This document shows positions 17,402-25,826 of a stretch of DNA of 64,000 nt, piece after piece (position 1 is the stretch's first letter; each line of letters begins with the position of its first letter). Origin of the DNA: Streptomyces sp. G-G2 (GTDB lineage: Bacteria; Actinomycetota; Actinomycetes; Streptomycetales; Streptomycetaceae); contig NZ_JASISO010000040.1 in the NCBI RefSeq assembly GCF_030063135.1, positions 1-64,000 of the forward strand, in the 5' to 3' direction. The position numbers and the translations under genes were made by a program. The notes under the pieces are model-generated. The model was not told the origin of the DNA. It saw only the letters and a program-made list of their open reading frames with translations, and ran no database searches.

Positions 17402-17641
17402 ATGTCGCACGTTCTGAAGAGTGCCGCCCTCGTCCTTGCCGCCGGAGCCGTCGTGATCGGCGGCGCCTCCCTGGCCTCCGCCGATGCCGGCGCCCAGGGA
17501 GCGGCCATCGGCTCTCCCGGCGTGCTCTCCGGGAACCTGATCCAGGTCCCGGTCCACATTCCGGTCAACGCCTGCGGTAACACGATCAGCGTCATCGGGC
17601 TGCTGAACCCCGCCTTCGGCAACACCTGCATCAACGCCTGA
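17402..17641 (+). CDS. Short chaplin
   Basis: A 79-residue protein with a Sec signal peptide (LKSAALVLAAGAVVIGGASLASAD) and one chaplin domain: GSPGVLSGNLIQVPVHIPVN, then ACGNTISVIGLLNPAFGNTC. The two Cys are placed as in ChpF/G/H-type chaplins, which form an intradomain disulfide. Chaplins self-assemble into amyloid-like surface fibrils that lower surface tension and coat aerial hyphae. ATG 17402 follows GAAGGAGA. It is monocistronic. Confidence 0.93.
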   Translation: MSHVLKSAALVLAAGAVVIGGASLASADAGAQGAAIGSPGVLSGNLIQVPVHIPVNACGNTISVIGLLNPAFGNTCINA

Positions 17642-17644
17642 CCA

Positions 17645-17657
17645 CCCCGAAAAGGGG
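17645..17657 (+). terminator. Small hairpin after chaplin
   Basis: CCCCGAAAAGGGG lies four bases after the stop codon. It is a short 4-bp stem with an A-rich loop, a possible 3' end signal. Confidence 0.3.
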
Positions 17658-18190
17658 CATAAGTGTCCGGACCGCCGCCGGTAACGGGGTGGAACGGGCC
17701 GGATGATCCGACCGGATGCGGCACTGAGCGAGCAGTCGTTCCGCACCGCACCCGCCGTGCCCGCGAGGACCGGCGTGCGGGCGGCGGCAGTCGGCAGCCG
17801 CCACCCGCGCGCTCCTCACCCCCGCACCGACGCGAGGCAACGGAACCGGACAACGCCGCTCCCCCCGATTCCCGACCGCGAGCGGCAGACAGGCCAGTAC
17901 AGACCGCCATCCGGAGGACGATCCGACATCCGACGCCGCAGACGGGCATCGTGCCTTCGGTGGCACCTGTAGACCCAGCCGTGGCCCGGGCCCCGCTGCA
18001 CCCCTCCCGACCGGCCCCGCTTCCACCGAAGCCTGACCAGGGTCCGCACCCGACGATGAACACGGACATTTCTCGTGTCCCGCACCGCTGATCGGACCCT
18101 GCGGCTCATGATGGATCACTCGACCCCACCGGAGCAGCCCTGTCGACCTCGCGGGGCCGCGCCGAACTGCCTGCTGAGGGAGACGCCAAC
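17658..18190. other. Gene-free stretch before GH15
   Basis: About 530 bp without recognisable coding sequence. Long frames here are compositional (Arg/Pro-rich). GAGGGAGA at 18176-18183 is the ribosome site for the GH15 gene. Confidence 0.4.
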
Positions 18191-20038
18191 GTGAGCGAGC
18201 GGCCCATCAGCGACTACGCGATGCTCTCGGACTGCCGCTCGGCGGCGCTCGTCAGCACCGAAGGCTCGGTGGACTGGCTGTGCCTGCCCCGCTTCGACAG
18301 CCCGGCAGTCTTCGCCAGGCTGCTGGACCCGGACGCAGGCCACTTCTCGATCCGCCCGGCGGGCCCCGCAGAGGCAAGCCGCCGGTACCTGCCGCAGTCC
18401 CTGGTCCTGGAGACGACCTTCCGCACCCCCACCGGCACCGTAGTGCTCCTCGACGCGATGGCCCTGGGCCGACGGGAGCGCGGCCACGCCATGGGACAGT
18501 CCTCACCGGGAGTCCTGCTGCGGCACATCACCTGCACGCGAGGGCAGGTGGACATCACGGTGGAGTACGCACCCCGACCGGAATTCGGTCTGATCCGGCC
18601 CGTCATGACCCCCACACGCCGCGGGCTGCTGGCCCGCGGGGGAGCCCAGTCCCTCACACTCGCCACCGACCTCACCTTCCAGCAGACCGGATCGACGGCC
18701 CGCACTGACATCACCCTCCAGGCCGGGGGCCGCCACGCCTTCGCACTCAGTGCCGCGTCGGCATGGGGCCCGGCTCCCGAGACGTGGTCCCAGCGGCGGA
18801 TCCGCCGTCGCCTGCGCGATACGGGTGCCAGCTGGCATTCCTGGTCCAGACTCCACGAGGCCTACACCGGCCCCTGGCAGGAGCACGTCCGCCACAGCGG
18901 ACGAGTCCTGCGCGGCCTGTCCTACCTGCCGACGGGAGCGATCGTCGCCGCGGTGACGACCTCACTGCCCGAAAGCGTCGGTGGTACCCGCAACTGGGAC
19001 TACCGCTACACCTGGGTCCGAGATGCCAGCCTCACCCTCCAAGCCCTCGCGACCGCCACCTGCAGACAGGAGAAGACCGACTTCTTCACCTTCCTCGCCC
19101 AGGCCGCCGCGACACAACTGGAACGAGGCGCCGACCTCCAGGTCATGTACGGAATCGGCGGCGAACGCGACCTCAGCGAACGCATCCTGCCGCACCTGGC
19201 CGGCTGGCGCGGGAGCACCCCGGTCCGTATCGGCAACGACGCCTGGCGCCAACGCCAGCTCGACGTCTACGGAGAACTCCTCGACGCTGCCCACCAGACC
19301 CTCCCGCACGACGTTCCACTGGATGCGCCGGTAGGGGACTTCCTCCGCCAGTGCGCCGAAGCGGCCGCCCGCCACTGGGCCGACCCCGACCAGGGCATCT
19401 GGGAAGGCCGCGGACCCGGCCGCCACTTCCTGCACTCCAAACTCATGTGCTGGGTCGCCCTCGACCGGGCCGTCGACCTCGCCGCCGCCTTGGGCGCCCA
19501 GGACCGCGTAGCCGAATGGCGGCACGTACGCGAGCAGATCCGCGACGCCATCGAGAACGAGGGATTCAGCCAGCAGGCCGGAGCGTTCACCCAGGCCTTC
19601 GGCAGCCGCCGCCTCGACGCGTCCGCCCTGATGCTGCCCCTCGTCGGCTTCCTGCCTGCCGACGACCCCCGCGTGCTCTCCACCGTCGAGGCGATCGCCC
19701 GGCAGCTGAGCGACTCCCGCGGTCTGGTACGCCGGTACCTCGAGGACGACATCGACCACGACGAGGGCACCTTTCTGCTCTGCACCTTCTGGCTCGCCCA
19801 GGCCCTCGCCCTGACCGGCCAGACCGCCCGCGCCCGCCAGGTCTTCGACAACGCCCTCACCCACGCCAACGACGTGGGCCTCCTCCCCGAGGAGGTCGAC
19901 ACGCACACCGGCGAAGCCCTCGGCAACTTCCCCCAGGCCTTCAGTCACATCGGCCTCATCAACGCGGCCCACGCCATCCGCGCCGCCGAAGCCGCACACG
20001 GACCATCCCCGGGAGCCCGCCCGGACAGCAGCCGGTGA
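18191..20038 (+). CDS. Glycoside hydrolase family 15 (trehalase/glucoamylase-like)
   Basis: A 615-residue cytoplasmic GH15 enzyme. The N-terminal beta domain starts ISDYAMLSDCRSAALVSTEG then SVDWLCLPRFDSP. The (alpha/alpha)6 barrel contains GGTRNWDYRYTWVRDASLT, the acid-bearing GIWEGRG followed by HFLHSKLMCWVALDRA, and the base-bearing DEGTFLLCTFWLAQAL. These fit bacterial trehalases and glucodextranases of the family, which invert alpha-glucosidic bonds. No signal peptide. GTG 18191 has a strong GAGGGAGA. Trehalose breakdown is the most likely role, by analogy with actinobacterial GH15 trehalases. Confidence 0.92.
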   Translation: MSERPISDYAMLSDCRSAALVSTEGSVDWLCLPRFDSPAVFARLLDPDAGHFSIRPAGPAEASRRYLPQSLVLETTFRTPTGTVVLLDAMALGRRERGHAMGQSSPGVLLRHITCTRGQVDITVEYAPRPEFGLIRPVMTPTRRGLLARGGAQSLTLATDLTFQQTGSTARTDITLQAGGRHAFALSAASAWGPAPETWSQRRIRRRLRDTGASWHSWSRLHEAYTGPWQEHVRHSGRVLRGLSYLPTGAIVAAVTTSLPESVGGTRNWDYRYTWVRDASLTLQALATATCRQEKTDFFTFLAQAAATQLERGADLQVMYGIGGERDLSERILPHLAGWRGSTPVRIGNDAWRQRQLDVYGELLDAAHQTLPHDVPLDAPVGDFLRQCAEAAARHWADPDQGIWEGRGPGRHFLHSKLMCWVALDRAVDLAAALGAQDRVAEWRHVREQIRDAIENEGFSQQAGAFTQAFGSRRLDASALMLPLVGFLPADDPRVLSTVEAIARQLSDSRGLVRRYLEDDIDHDEGTFLLCTFWLAQALALTGQTARARQVFDNALTHANDVGLLPEEVDTHTGEALGNFPQAFSHIGLINAAHAIRAAEAAHGPSPGARPDSSR

Positions 20039-20226
20039 CACTACGGCGGATCCCCCTCCCACCCGCGGGCCGATCTGCCGGACGCCCCGGTGAAGGGTTC
20101 CGGGACAACGCCTGGCGCCGGGAGTGTCCGTCCAAGGCGTCAGACGTCGTCGCGCGAGTCCGGCGCCTGGAGGCATGCCGGATCCGTACCCTCAACGGGG
20201 CCTGTCCGGGACGGGGCCCCCGGGGA

Positions 20227-20248
20227 CCGCTCCCCGTACGGGGAGCGG
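20227..20248. terminator. 22-bp perfect palindrome downstream of GH15
   Basis: The segment is fully self-complementary (half-site CCGCTCCCCGT). It lies 190 bp after the GH15 stop, within a 340-bp gene-free gap between convergent genes. Terminator or protein-binding site cannot be told apart. Confidence 0.4.
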
Positions 20249-20376
20249 AGAGCACCGCTGGCTTCGGAAGGCGACGCCGTTGGCAAACGCGCGCCATGCG
20301 GCACGAGAGGACGTTGCCCGTTGATGTCGGGCTGCGCCAGGCGCGGCGGCTGGGGTAGATGAGTGATGATGCCCGG

Positions 20377-21129
20377 TCAGCGTGACGCGGTTTCGAGGGC
20401 GAAGCCATGCAGGAGGGCTCCGGTCGTGTCGGGGTCCTCGAACATGGGCGTGTGGCCGACACCGTCCAGGATCTCGATCCGGGCGTGGGGGACTCGGCGG
20501 TAGTCCTGGGCGGAGGACGGCTGCCATCGCCGGTCCCGGGAGCCGAAGATGACCAGGGTGGGCAGGTCGAGGCCGGCGAGTCGGTCGGGGATGGGTTGTT
20601 CCTTCACGTACGCGGTGGACTCCTCCTTCGTCGCGGCGAGGCTGCGGTACGTCATGCCCCGGATGTCAGCGATCATCTGGTCGGGGGTCCGCACCCTGCG
20701 GGTGAACGCGGTGCTCACCGCGTCGCGGATCAAGCTGTCGGTGCGCAGCCGCCAGAGCAGTTCCCCTACCACCGGCGCGGTCATCAGGCGGCCGGCGAAG
20801 CTGTCGCCGAGGAACGCGTCCACCCGGGGGCCGGTATCGATCAGCGCGATCGCCGCCACCAGGTCGCGGCGCTGCTCGGCCAGCGACGTGGCGACGGCGC
20901 CGCCGGTCGAATGCCCGACGACGGTCGCGCGGCGCACCCCGAGCTTGTCGAGTACAGCGCCGACCCGGCGTGCCTGCTCCGCGATGCCGTAGCCATCGGC
21001 CGGTTTGGCTGATGTGCCGTGTCCGAGCAGGTCCACCCGCACCACGTGCAGGTCCCGCAATGCCGGCAGCACTGGATCCCACCATGCCGTCGAGCCGGCC
21101 AGGCCATGCAGGAGCACCACCGTGGGCGC
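20377..21129 (-). pseudogene. Alpha/beta hydrolase, 5' end removed by IS982 scrap
   Basis: From the first preserved strand PTVVLLHGLAGSTAWW the frame is intact to the stop: nucleophile VVGHSTGGA, acid FGSRDRRW, base DGVGHTPMF. The cap region is also present. What is missing is the N-terminal 20-40 residues before the oxyanion HG motif. The coding frame runs directly into transposase sequence at about 21130. A GTG at 21120 could still start a 247-residue product, but it would lack the first strands of the fold. It was probably a serine hydrolase or esterase of the BioH/haloperoxidase type. Confidence 0.8.
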
Positions 21130-21485
21130 GCGCGCCCGACGTCGAAGCCGCCCACCCGGGCCAGACGATCATCGGGGACAAGAACTACTTCGGCCGCGAG
21201 TTCGAGCACGACCTTGCCGAGCGTCACCTGGAATTGCTGCGACCGGCCCGCAAGGGGGAGGCCGAGCGGGCCGGGGCACACCTGTTCAAGCCGCTGCGGC
21301 AAGTCATCGAGTCGATCAACCAGACCTTCAAGGGGCAGCTCGACCTGGAACGACACGGCGGCAAGAGCCCGGCAGGGGTGGCCTCCCGCGTCCTGTGCCG
21401 GATCCTCGCACTCACGGCGGCGATCTGGCACAACGACAAGACTGGGCAGCCGGTCAAGCGGTCACTGATCGCCTACGACCACTGA
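21130..21485 (+). pseudogene. IS982-family transposase C-terminal fragment
   Basis: Reads IIGDKNYFGREFEHDLAERH, RPARKGEAERAGAHLFKPLR, QVIESINQTFKGQLDLERHG and ILALTAAIWHNDKTGQPVKR to a stop at 21485. This is the C-terminal part of the IS982 DDE domain, including the final catalytic-Glu helix (VIESIN). The N-terminal half is missing; the fragment abuts and truncates the alpha/beta hydrolase. Confidence 0.85.
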
Positions 21486-21563
21486 CCGCAACGACACCCC
21501 TTGGACTCATTCATCTAGACTGCGAGCGCTCCGAAACTGGCGATCATCAGGAGGGCGCGCAAG

Positions 21564-22289
21564 ATGAACCGAGCACTGATCAGCGCATTAGCGGCCGTGA
21601 CGATAGTCGTGTCCGGGGGAAGCGCCGCCACCGCTTCCGACGGCGCTCCGCCGCGCACCACGCACGGCCCCTGCCAGTACACACAGACCCCGGAAGAGCT
21701 GCCCGCGCGCCCTGTTCCGCTGCCGCCTGACCCACGGCGCACCCCCAGCCGTGGCACGGTTGATATGGCTGTTGCGACCAGCCAGGGTCCGCTCCCGCTG
21801 CGTTTGGACCAGGCCAAGGCGCCGTGCACGGTCCAGAGTTTCCTGCACCTGGCACGGCATGGGTTCTACGACCGAACGGTGTGCCACCGTCTGACGGCGT
21901 ATCCGACGCTGAAGGTCCTGCAGTGCGGCGACCCGACCGGTACCGGTGAGGGCGGGCCCGGGTACAAGTACAAGGACGAGCTGCCGGTGGACTTGCCGCC
22001 CGCACCGACCGATCCGACCGGCGCGCGCCGCCTCTATGGGCGCGGCCTGCTGGCGATGGCCAACGCCGGTCCGGACACGAACGGTTCACAGTTCTTCGTC
22101 GTCTACGGCGACTCCGCACTGCGACCGAACTACACGGTGTTCGGCACGGTCGGCCCCGACGGTCTGGTAACACTCGACAAAGTCGCCGCCGGAGGAATCG
22201 AGCCGACCGCGGAGAACCCGGCATCGGTCGACGGCACACCCGTCCTGCGGACCGAGCTGCTCCGCGTCCGGCCGTCCTGCCGGCATTGA
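21564..22289 (+). CDS. Secreted cyclophilin-type peptidylprolyl isomerase
   Basis: A 241-residue protein: Sec signal (ALISALAAVTIVVSGGSAATA), Pro-rich linker, then a cyclophilin domain with TSQGPLPLRLDQAKAPCTVQ, SFLHLARHGFYDRTVCHRL, QCGDPTGTGEGGPGYKYKDE, GLLAMANAGPDTNGSQFFV and NYTVFGTV. The catalytic-Arg position of the FHR motif reads CHR here. It should speed cis/trans prolyl isomerisation in exported proteins. ATG 21564 follows AGGAGG. Codon 9 (21588-21590) is TTA, so translation may depend on the bldA tRNA. Confidence 0.9.
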   Translation: MNRALISALAAVTIVVSGGSAATASDGAPPRTTHGPCQYTQTPEELPARPVPLPPDPRRTPSRGTVDMAVATSQGPLPLRLDQAKAPCTVQSFLHLARHGFYDRTVCHRLTAYPTLKVLQCGDPTGTGEGGPGYKYKDELPVDLPPAPTDPTGARRLYGRGLLAMANAGPDTNGSQFFVVYGDSALRPNYTVFGTVGPDGLVTLDKVAAGGIEPTAENPASVDGTPVLRTELLRVRPSCRH

Positions 22290-22560
22290 CGCCCCGCAGC
22301 GGCCGCACTCCCACCCCGGCCGACTTCGACGGCGACTTCCCAGCGCTCCTGGCCCGCACCCTGTCCGACCTGACCGCCGAGGAACGCCGCCTGCTGCGCA
22401 GCGTCGGCCTGCTGGACGCATTCGACCTCGACCTGGTCACCCGCACCGTCGGCCTCGCCCAGCAATCCCCCCGCCCGCCGCCTCGCCGAGCGGCCCCTGT
22501 TCACCGAAGATGTACGCGCTACCGGCCAGCGACGCGGGCAAGGTGCTCGCCCAGGGCCGT
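22290..22560 (+). pseudogene. NB-ARC/TPR ATPase fragment, frameshifted
   Basis: Immediately after the cyclophilin stop the DNA reads DFDGDFPALLARTLSDLTAE, ERRLLRSVGLLDAFDLDLVT and RTVGLAQQS. It then resumes one frame over as ARRLAERPLFTEDVRATG, with a run of six Cs at the shift (about 22467-22472). This is the winged-helix linker region of large Streptomyces ATP-binding TPR regulators. Neither the ATPase nor the TPR part remains, and there is no start codon. Confidence 0.6.
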
Positions 22561-22695
22561 GGCCACCGCGACCCATTGGCTGCGGCGGTCGGTGAACGCC
22601 TCCGCGCTGGTGAACGAAGATGGATCGTTCGAGCCGAACAGTGCACGCAGGTCAGCGACGACGGTCCCCCCAGGAATGATCACCAGCGGTATCGA
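22519..22695 (-). pseudogene. Unassigned protein fragment on the opposite strand
   Basis: The minus strand carries an uninterrupted stretch without start: LVIIPGGTVVADLRALFGSN, DPSSFTSAEAFTDRRSQWVA and VATALGEHLARVAGR, stop at 22519. Its composition is protein-like, unlike the surrounding frames. It may be the N-terminal part of another NTPase/TPR protein in inverted orientation. Identity is uncertain. Confidence 0.35.
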
Positions 22696-22962
22696 CCGTA
22701 GGGCCTGTGCCGAACGTCGTCGCTGTTTTCCGCCACGCGGGCGGCCTGTCCCCGGGTTCCGGCCAGGTGCGGCCGCCGGTCCCGGCGGGAACCAGGAGGC
22801 ATGCGCCGTCGGGGCGCTGGCGCCGTCCGATGGTCGAGGTGCCAGCTTCGGACAAGCTGGTGACGACGCCGATGTCGCGGCTGGTCAGTGCGAGGGACGC
22901 GGGCGGATCGGTCCGGGGGTGGAGGGCCGGCTCCGCCCCCGGCTGGAGAGAGGGGGCGGTGG

Positions 22963-24177
22963 TCAGCGGTGGTGGCCCCCGTGCGGTTCGCCGGGGTCCT
23001 GGCGCGGGCTGGTGTGCTGGTGGGCTGAGTGATCGTGTTCTGCGGTGGGGGGTCCTCCCATCATGCGGAGCATTGAAATGCCGCCGCTGCGGAAGAACCG
23101 GGTGAGGAGTGCGGCGGCCAGGATGAGGAAGGCGATGTTGAGCCAGGTCGTGTAGTTCCAGGTGACGCCCTCCATGGGGATCCTTGCGTCGGCCCGGTCG
23201 GGGATGAGGCCCAAGCCGCTGAAGGTGAACTCCACGATGTAGCCGGCGACGACCATGGAGAGGTAGAGCGTGCCGAGGAGGAAGAGCGTCATCTTCGTGC
23301 CGTAGTACTTCCGGTAGATGTTGAGGATCGGCAGGATCAGCAGGTCGGCGAAGATGAACGCGACGACTCCGCCGAAGCTGATGCCGCCCTTCCACAGGAC
23401 GACCGCGAGCGGCACGTTGCCGATCGAGCAGACGAACGAGGCGATCGCGACCAGGGGGCCGATCAGCGGGCCCCACAGCTTGGATGCCAGCGGGTGGCCG
23501 TCGAAGAAGAACGTGCGCCAGAAGGAGTCAGGCACCCACGCGGCGATGGCGCCGGCGATGAGCAGGCCGATCATCAGGTCGCGCAGGATCGCCGCCCATT
23601 CCATGACGAAGACGTGGCTCGTGGAGGTGAAGCCCTCGCGAGAGAACAGCCTACGGGCGAAGGAGCCCTCCCGCTGGACGGACATGTCCATCGCCGCGTG
23701 TCCCTCCATCGAGCCGGCGAGCCCGCGTGCTGCCTGTTCGCGGGCCTGGCGCAGGAGCTTGCCGCGCAGGAAAAGACGGAACAGCACTGCCAGCACGACG
23801 ATCATGATGGGGCCGCCGACGAACTCCGCCGCGGTGAACTGCCAGCCCATCAGCAGAGCCAGGATGACACCGAGTTCGACGACGAGGTTGGTGGAGGCGA
23901 TCTCGAAGGCCATCGCGGCGGTGAAGTTCGCGCCCTTGCGGAACAGCGAGCGGGCCAGGGCCACGGCCGCGTAGGAGCACGAGGACGAGGCGGCGCCGAG
24001 ACCGGCGGCGATGGCCAGGGTGCGGGGGCGGTCGTCGCCGAGCAGGGAGACGACGGTGGACTTACGGACGACGGCCTGGACGACGGCGGACAGGGCGAAG
24101 CCCAGGATCAGGGCCCAGGTGATCTCCCAGGTCATGGAACCGGCGATCGACAGTGCGTGCAGTACGGCGTGGATCAT
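22963..24177 (-). CDS. UPF0718/YraQ-type permease with His-rich tail
   Basis: A 404-residue membrane permease with about ten helices in two halves: ITWALILGFALSAVVQAVV, AAGLGAASSSCSYAAVALAR, AMAFEIASTNLVVELGVI, then VAIASFVCSIGNVPLAVVLW. The paired SSSCSYAAVA and CSIGNVPLA motifs are those of the ArsP/SO_0444-like permease group. The C-terminus is EHDHSAHQHTSPRQ...GGHHR, a probable metal-binding tail. ATG 24177 starts at the first helix, with GGAAGG upstream. Relatives export arsenic compounds or copper/zinc. The broken exported gene just upstream (24300-24812) belongs to a family I recall beside such permeases, so metal efflux is plausible. Confidence 0.85.
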   Translation of the reverse strand: MIHAVLHALSIAGSMTWEITWALILGFALSAVVQAVVRKSTVVSLLGDDRPRTLAIAAGLGAASSSCSYAAVALARSLFRKGANFTAAMAFEIASTNLVVELGVILALLMGWQFTAAEFVGGPIMIVVLAVLFRLFLRGKLLRQAREQAARGLAGSMEGHAAMDMSVQREGSFARRLFSREGFTSTSHVFVMEWAAILRDLMIGLLIAGAIAAWVPDSFWRTFFFDGHPLASKLWGPLIGPLVAIASFVCSIGNVPLAVVLWKGGISFGGVVAFIFADLLILPILNIYRKYYGTKMTLFLLGTLYLSMVVAGYIVEFTFSGLGLIPDRADARIPMEGVTWNYTTWLNIAFLILAAALLTRFFRSGGISMLRMMGGPPTAEHDHSAHQHTSPRQDPGEPHGGHHR

Positions 24178-24299
24178 CCCTGAAGCCTTCCGAGAAGCGC
24201 ACGGCATGGGGCCCACCGACACACACGTTGCACCTACGCGGTACGGGGCGGCGGGCTGGGCGCGGGGCGCCGCCCGGTGGGTGGCGCCCCGCGCGGGGG

Positions 24300-24812
24300 T
24301 TCAGCCGACGCGTTCAGGGTCAGGGCTGCGGTGTGGAGCTTGCCGCCGGTCTGGAACTGCGGGAAGAGCCGCCAGTTCCCGGGGGTCGGCAGTTCCGCAT
24401 GGAAGGACAGTTTCGGTCCGCCGTGGTCGCCGTTGACCTTGGTGGTCGGGTGCGGGTGGGCGAACGCGGTGTCGCCCTCGTGGAAGGCGGTCAGGCGGGC
24501 GTAGGTGTCCAGGTAGGGCTGGAGGTCGCTGACGGGCTGTGCCGTCCTTGGTGACGGTCACGGTCAGCGGGTGCCCCATCGCGGCCATGGGATCGCCCTT
24601 GACGGTGGCGCTGTACCCGTCGACATCCGCCGTCTTGGCCGCGGCCGGCAGCGGCGCCTTCGTCTCGACACCGGGCACGGCGACGGTGCGGGACGGGACG
24701 TACGCGGCGCCTCTCCTGGCCCCCTGTCAGGGGTGAACGAGGCGAACAGGCGCCGCGATCCGGGCGCGAGCGTGTCCAGGTCCGCGGTCCAGGTGCCGGA
24801 CGCCATTGCGGG
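24300..24812 (-). pseudogene. Exported metal-permease-associated protein, twice frameshifted
   Basis: The ancestral protein can be read in three pieces: GTWTADLDTLAPGSRRLFAS with FTPDRG, then (shift near 24718) GAAYVPSRTVAVPGVETKAP ... VKGDPMAAMGHPLTVTVTKD, then (shift near 24540) QPVSDLQPYLDTYARLTAFH ... TTKVNGDHGGPKLSFHAELP and FQTGGKLHTAALTLNAS. These are typical of an actinobacterial secreted protein with FixH-like beta-sandwich segments found near copper or heavy-metal permeases. The N-terminal half is replaced by an IS256 scrap at about 24800. Confidence 0.65.
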
Positions 24813-24908
24813 TGTTGCCCGACTCTGTCCTCTCGTGCTTCTCATGGCCAAGGTGGTCGGTGATCTCGCCCTCGAGAGCGGACTCCAGAATCACCATCAC
24901 CTTGATCC
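24798..24908 (-). pseudogene. IS256 (Mutator) transposase N-terminal scrap
   Basis: The minus strand reads VMVILESALEGEITDHLGHE then KHERTESGNTRNGVR. This is the very conserved early region of IS256-family transposases (LE-ALEGEMTDHLGYEKH----GNSRNG). It joins the broken exported gene on one side and an IS110 scrap on the other. Confidence 0.85.
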
Positions 24909-24911
24909 CGC

Positions 24912-25070
24912 ATGCGGCTTGACCCCGTCACGAAGGCATACGTCGCCCGCAGAATCCGCGAGGGGAAGACCCCTTGAGGCGCACAGAGATGCCTCAAGCG
25001 AGTCATCTTCCGCTCGATCTTCAAGACCCTCGAACGGACTGACCGCACCAAAACCGGGAGCACCGAATAG
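24912..25070 (+). pseudogene. IS110 transposase C-terminal scrap with internal stop
   Basis: Reads RLDPVTKAYVARRIREGKTP, an in-frame TGA, then RCLKRVIFRSIFKTLERTD to a TAG at 25070. The pattern (SRAYV-RR--EGKT--EA-RCLKRY--R-----L) is the C-terminal end of IS110-family transposases. Confidence 0.75.
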
Positions 25071-25284
25071 CTTATTCAAGCCGCTCGACACGACATAGCA
25101 GCCTCGGGGGTGGCGCCGGAGCCCACACGACCTGACCGGTCGCGATGTGCCTGTGCGGACACCGACCCCATGGCATGGAGCCAGGACGCGAACCGGCGAC
25201 GCCTCGTATCGGTGTCCACGTCGTGGCCGCAGCGGAGCGTCCGCAGACACGCAGCAGCCGACGAAGGGGTGCAAGTATGTGCGT

Positions 25285-25626
25285 ATGAGGATTACTTCAG
25301 TGACCTTGCGCCGACGCGTGGACGACCTCGAAGCTGCGGTGCCCTTCTACGAGCAGCTCACCGGGGAGGCAGCCAACAGGTTCCAGTTCGCGGGCCTGGA
25401 ACTGGCCGCTGTCGGCGCCTTCCTCCTCTTCACCGGTTCGGAAGAGGCGGCTGGGCGTTTCGCGGGTGTGGCCGCGACGTTGTCGGTGCCGGACCTGGAC
25501 CAGGCCATATCGGGTGCCGTGGCGGCCGGCGCCACACTTGTCGCCGCCGCGATGCCCACGCCGAACGGGCACCGTGCCGTGCTGCGCCATCCGGACGGCG
25601 GCGTCTATGAGTACGTCAGCCGCTGA
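25285..25626 (+). CDS. VOC family protein (small)
   Basis: A 113-residue VOC-fold protein: MRITSVTLRRRVDDLEAAVP, FYEQLTGEAANRFQFAGLEL, then VPDLDQAISGAVAAGATLVA and RAVLRHPDGGVYEYVSR. Several metal-site positions are non-ligands, which suggests a binding protein rather than a metalloenzyme. ATG 25285 begins the conserved strand; GTG 25279 is in frame two codons earlier. Ligand unknown. Confidence 0.8.
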   Translation: MRITSVTLRRRVDDLEAAVPFYEQLTGEAANRFQFAGLELAAVGAFLLFTGSEEAAGRFAGVAATLSVPDLDQAISGAVAAGATLVAAAMPTPNGHRAVLRHPDGGVYEYVSR

Positions 25627-25760
25627 GGAAGGGCGGCGACCGCCTCGGGGCCAGCCGCGTCCCGCGGCATGACGCGAGGCACCGGCCGACCCCGACCACC
25701 TGTGCGGCACCGCACAGGCCGGGGGACGCGCAGCGGAACGGGCGCGGGCCGGGCGCGCGA

Positions 25761-25800
25761 ACGGCCGACCGCCCTGCGTGTGCGTAGGGCGGTCGGCCGT
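25761..25800. terminator. Bidirectional hairpin between convergent genes
   Basis: Arms 25761-25775 (ACGGCCGACCGCCCT) and 25786-25800 pair perfectly around a 10-base loop. It sits midway between the VOC stop (25626) and the pseudoprotease stop (25827), so it should end both transcripts. Confidence 0.8.
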
Positions 25801-25826
25801 CTGCGGTGCGCCCGGGGCGCTCCTGG

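Noticed and set aside
17663..18091. 142-codon frame upstream of GH15
   Set aside because: Arg/Pro-rich compositional frame with no ribosome site and no conserved pattern.
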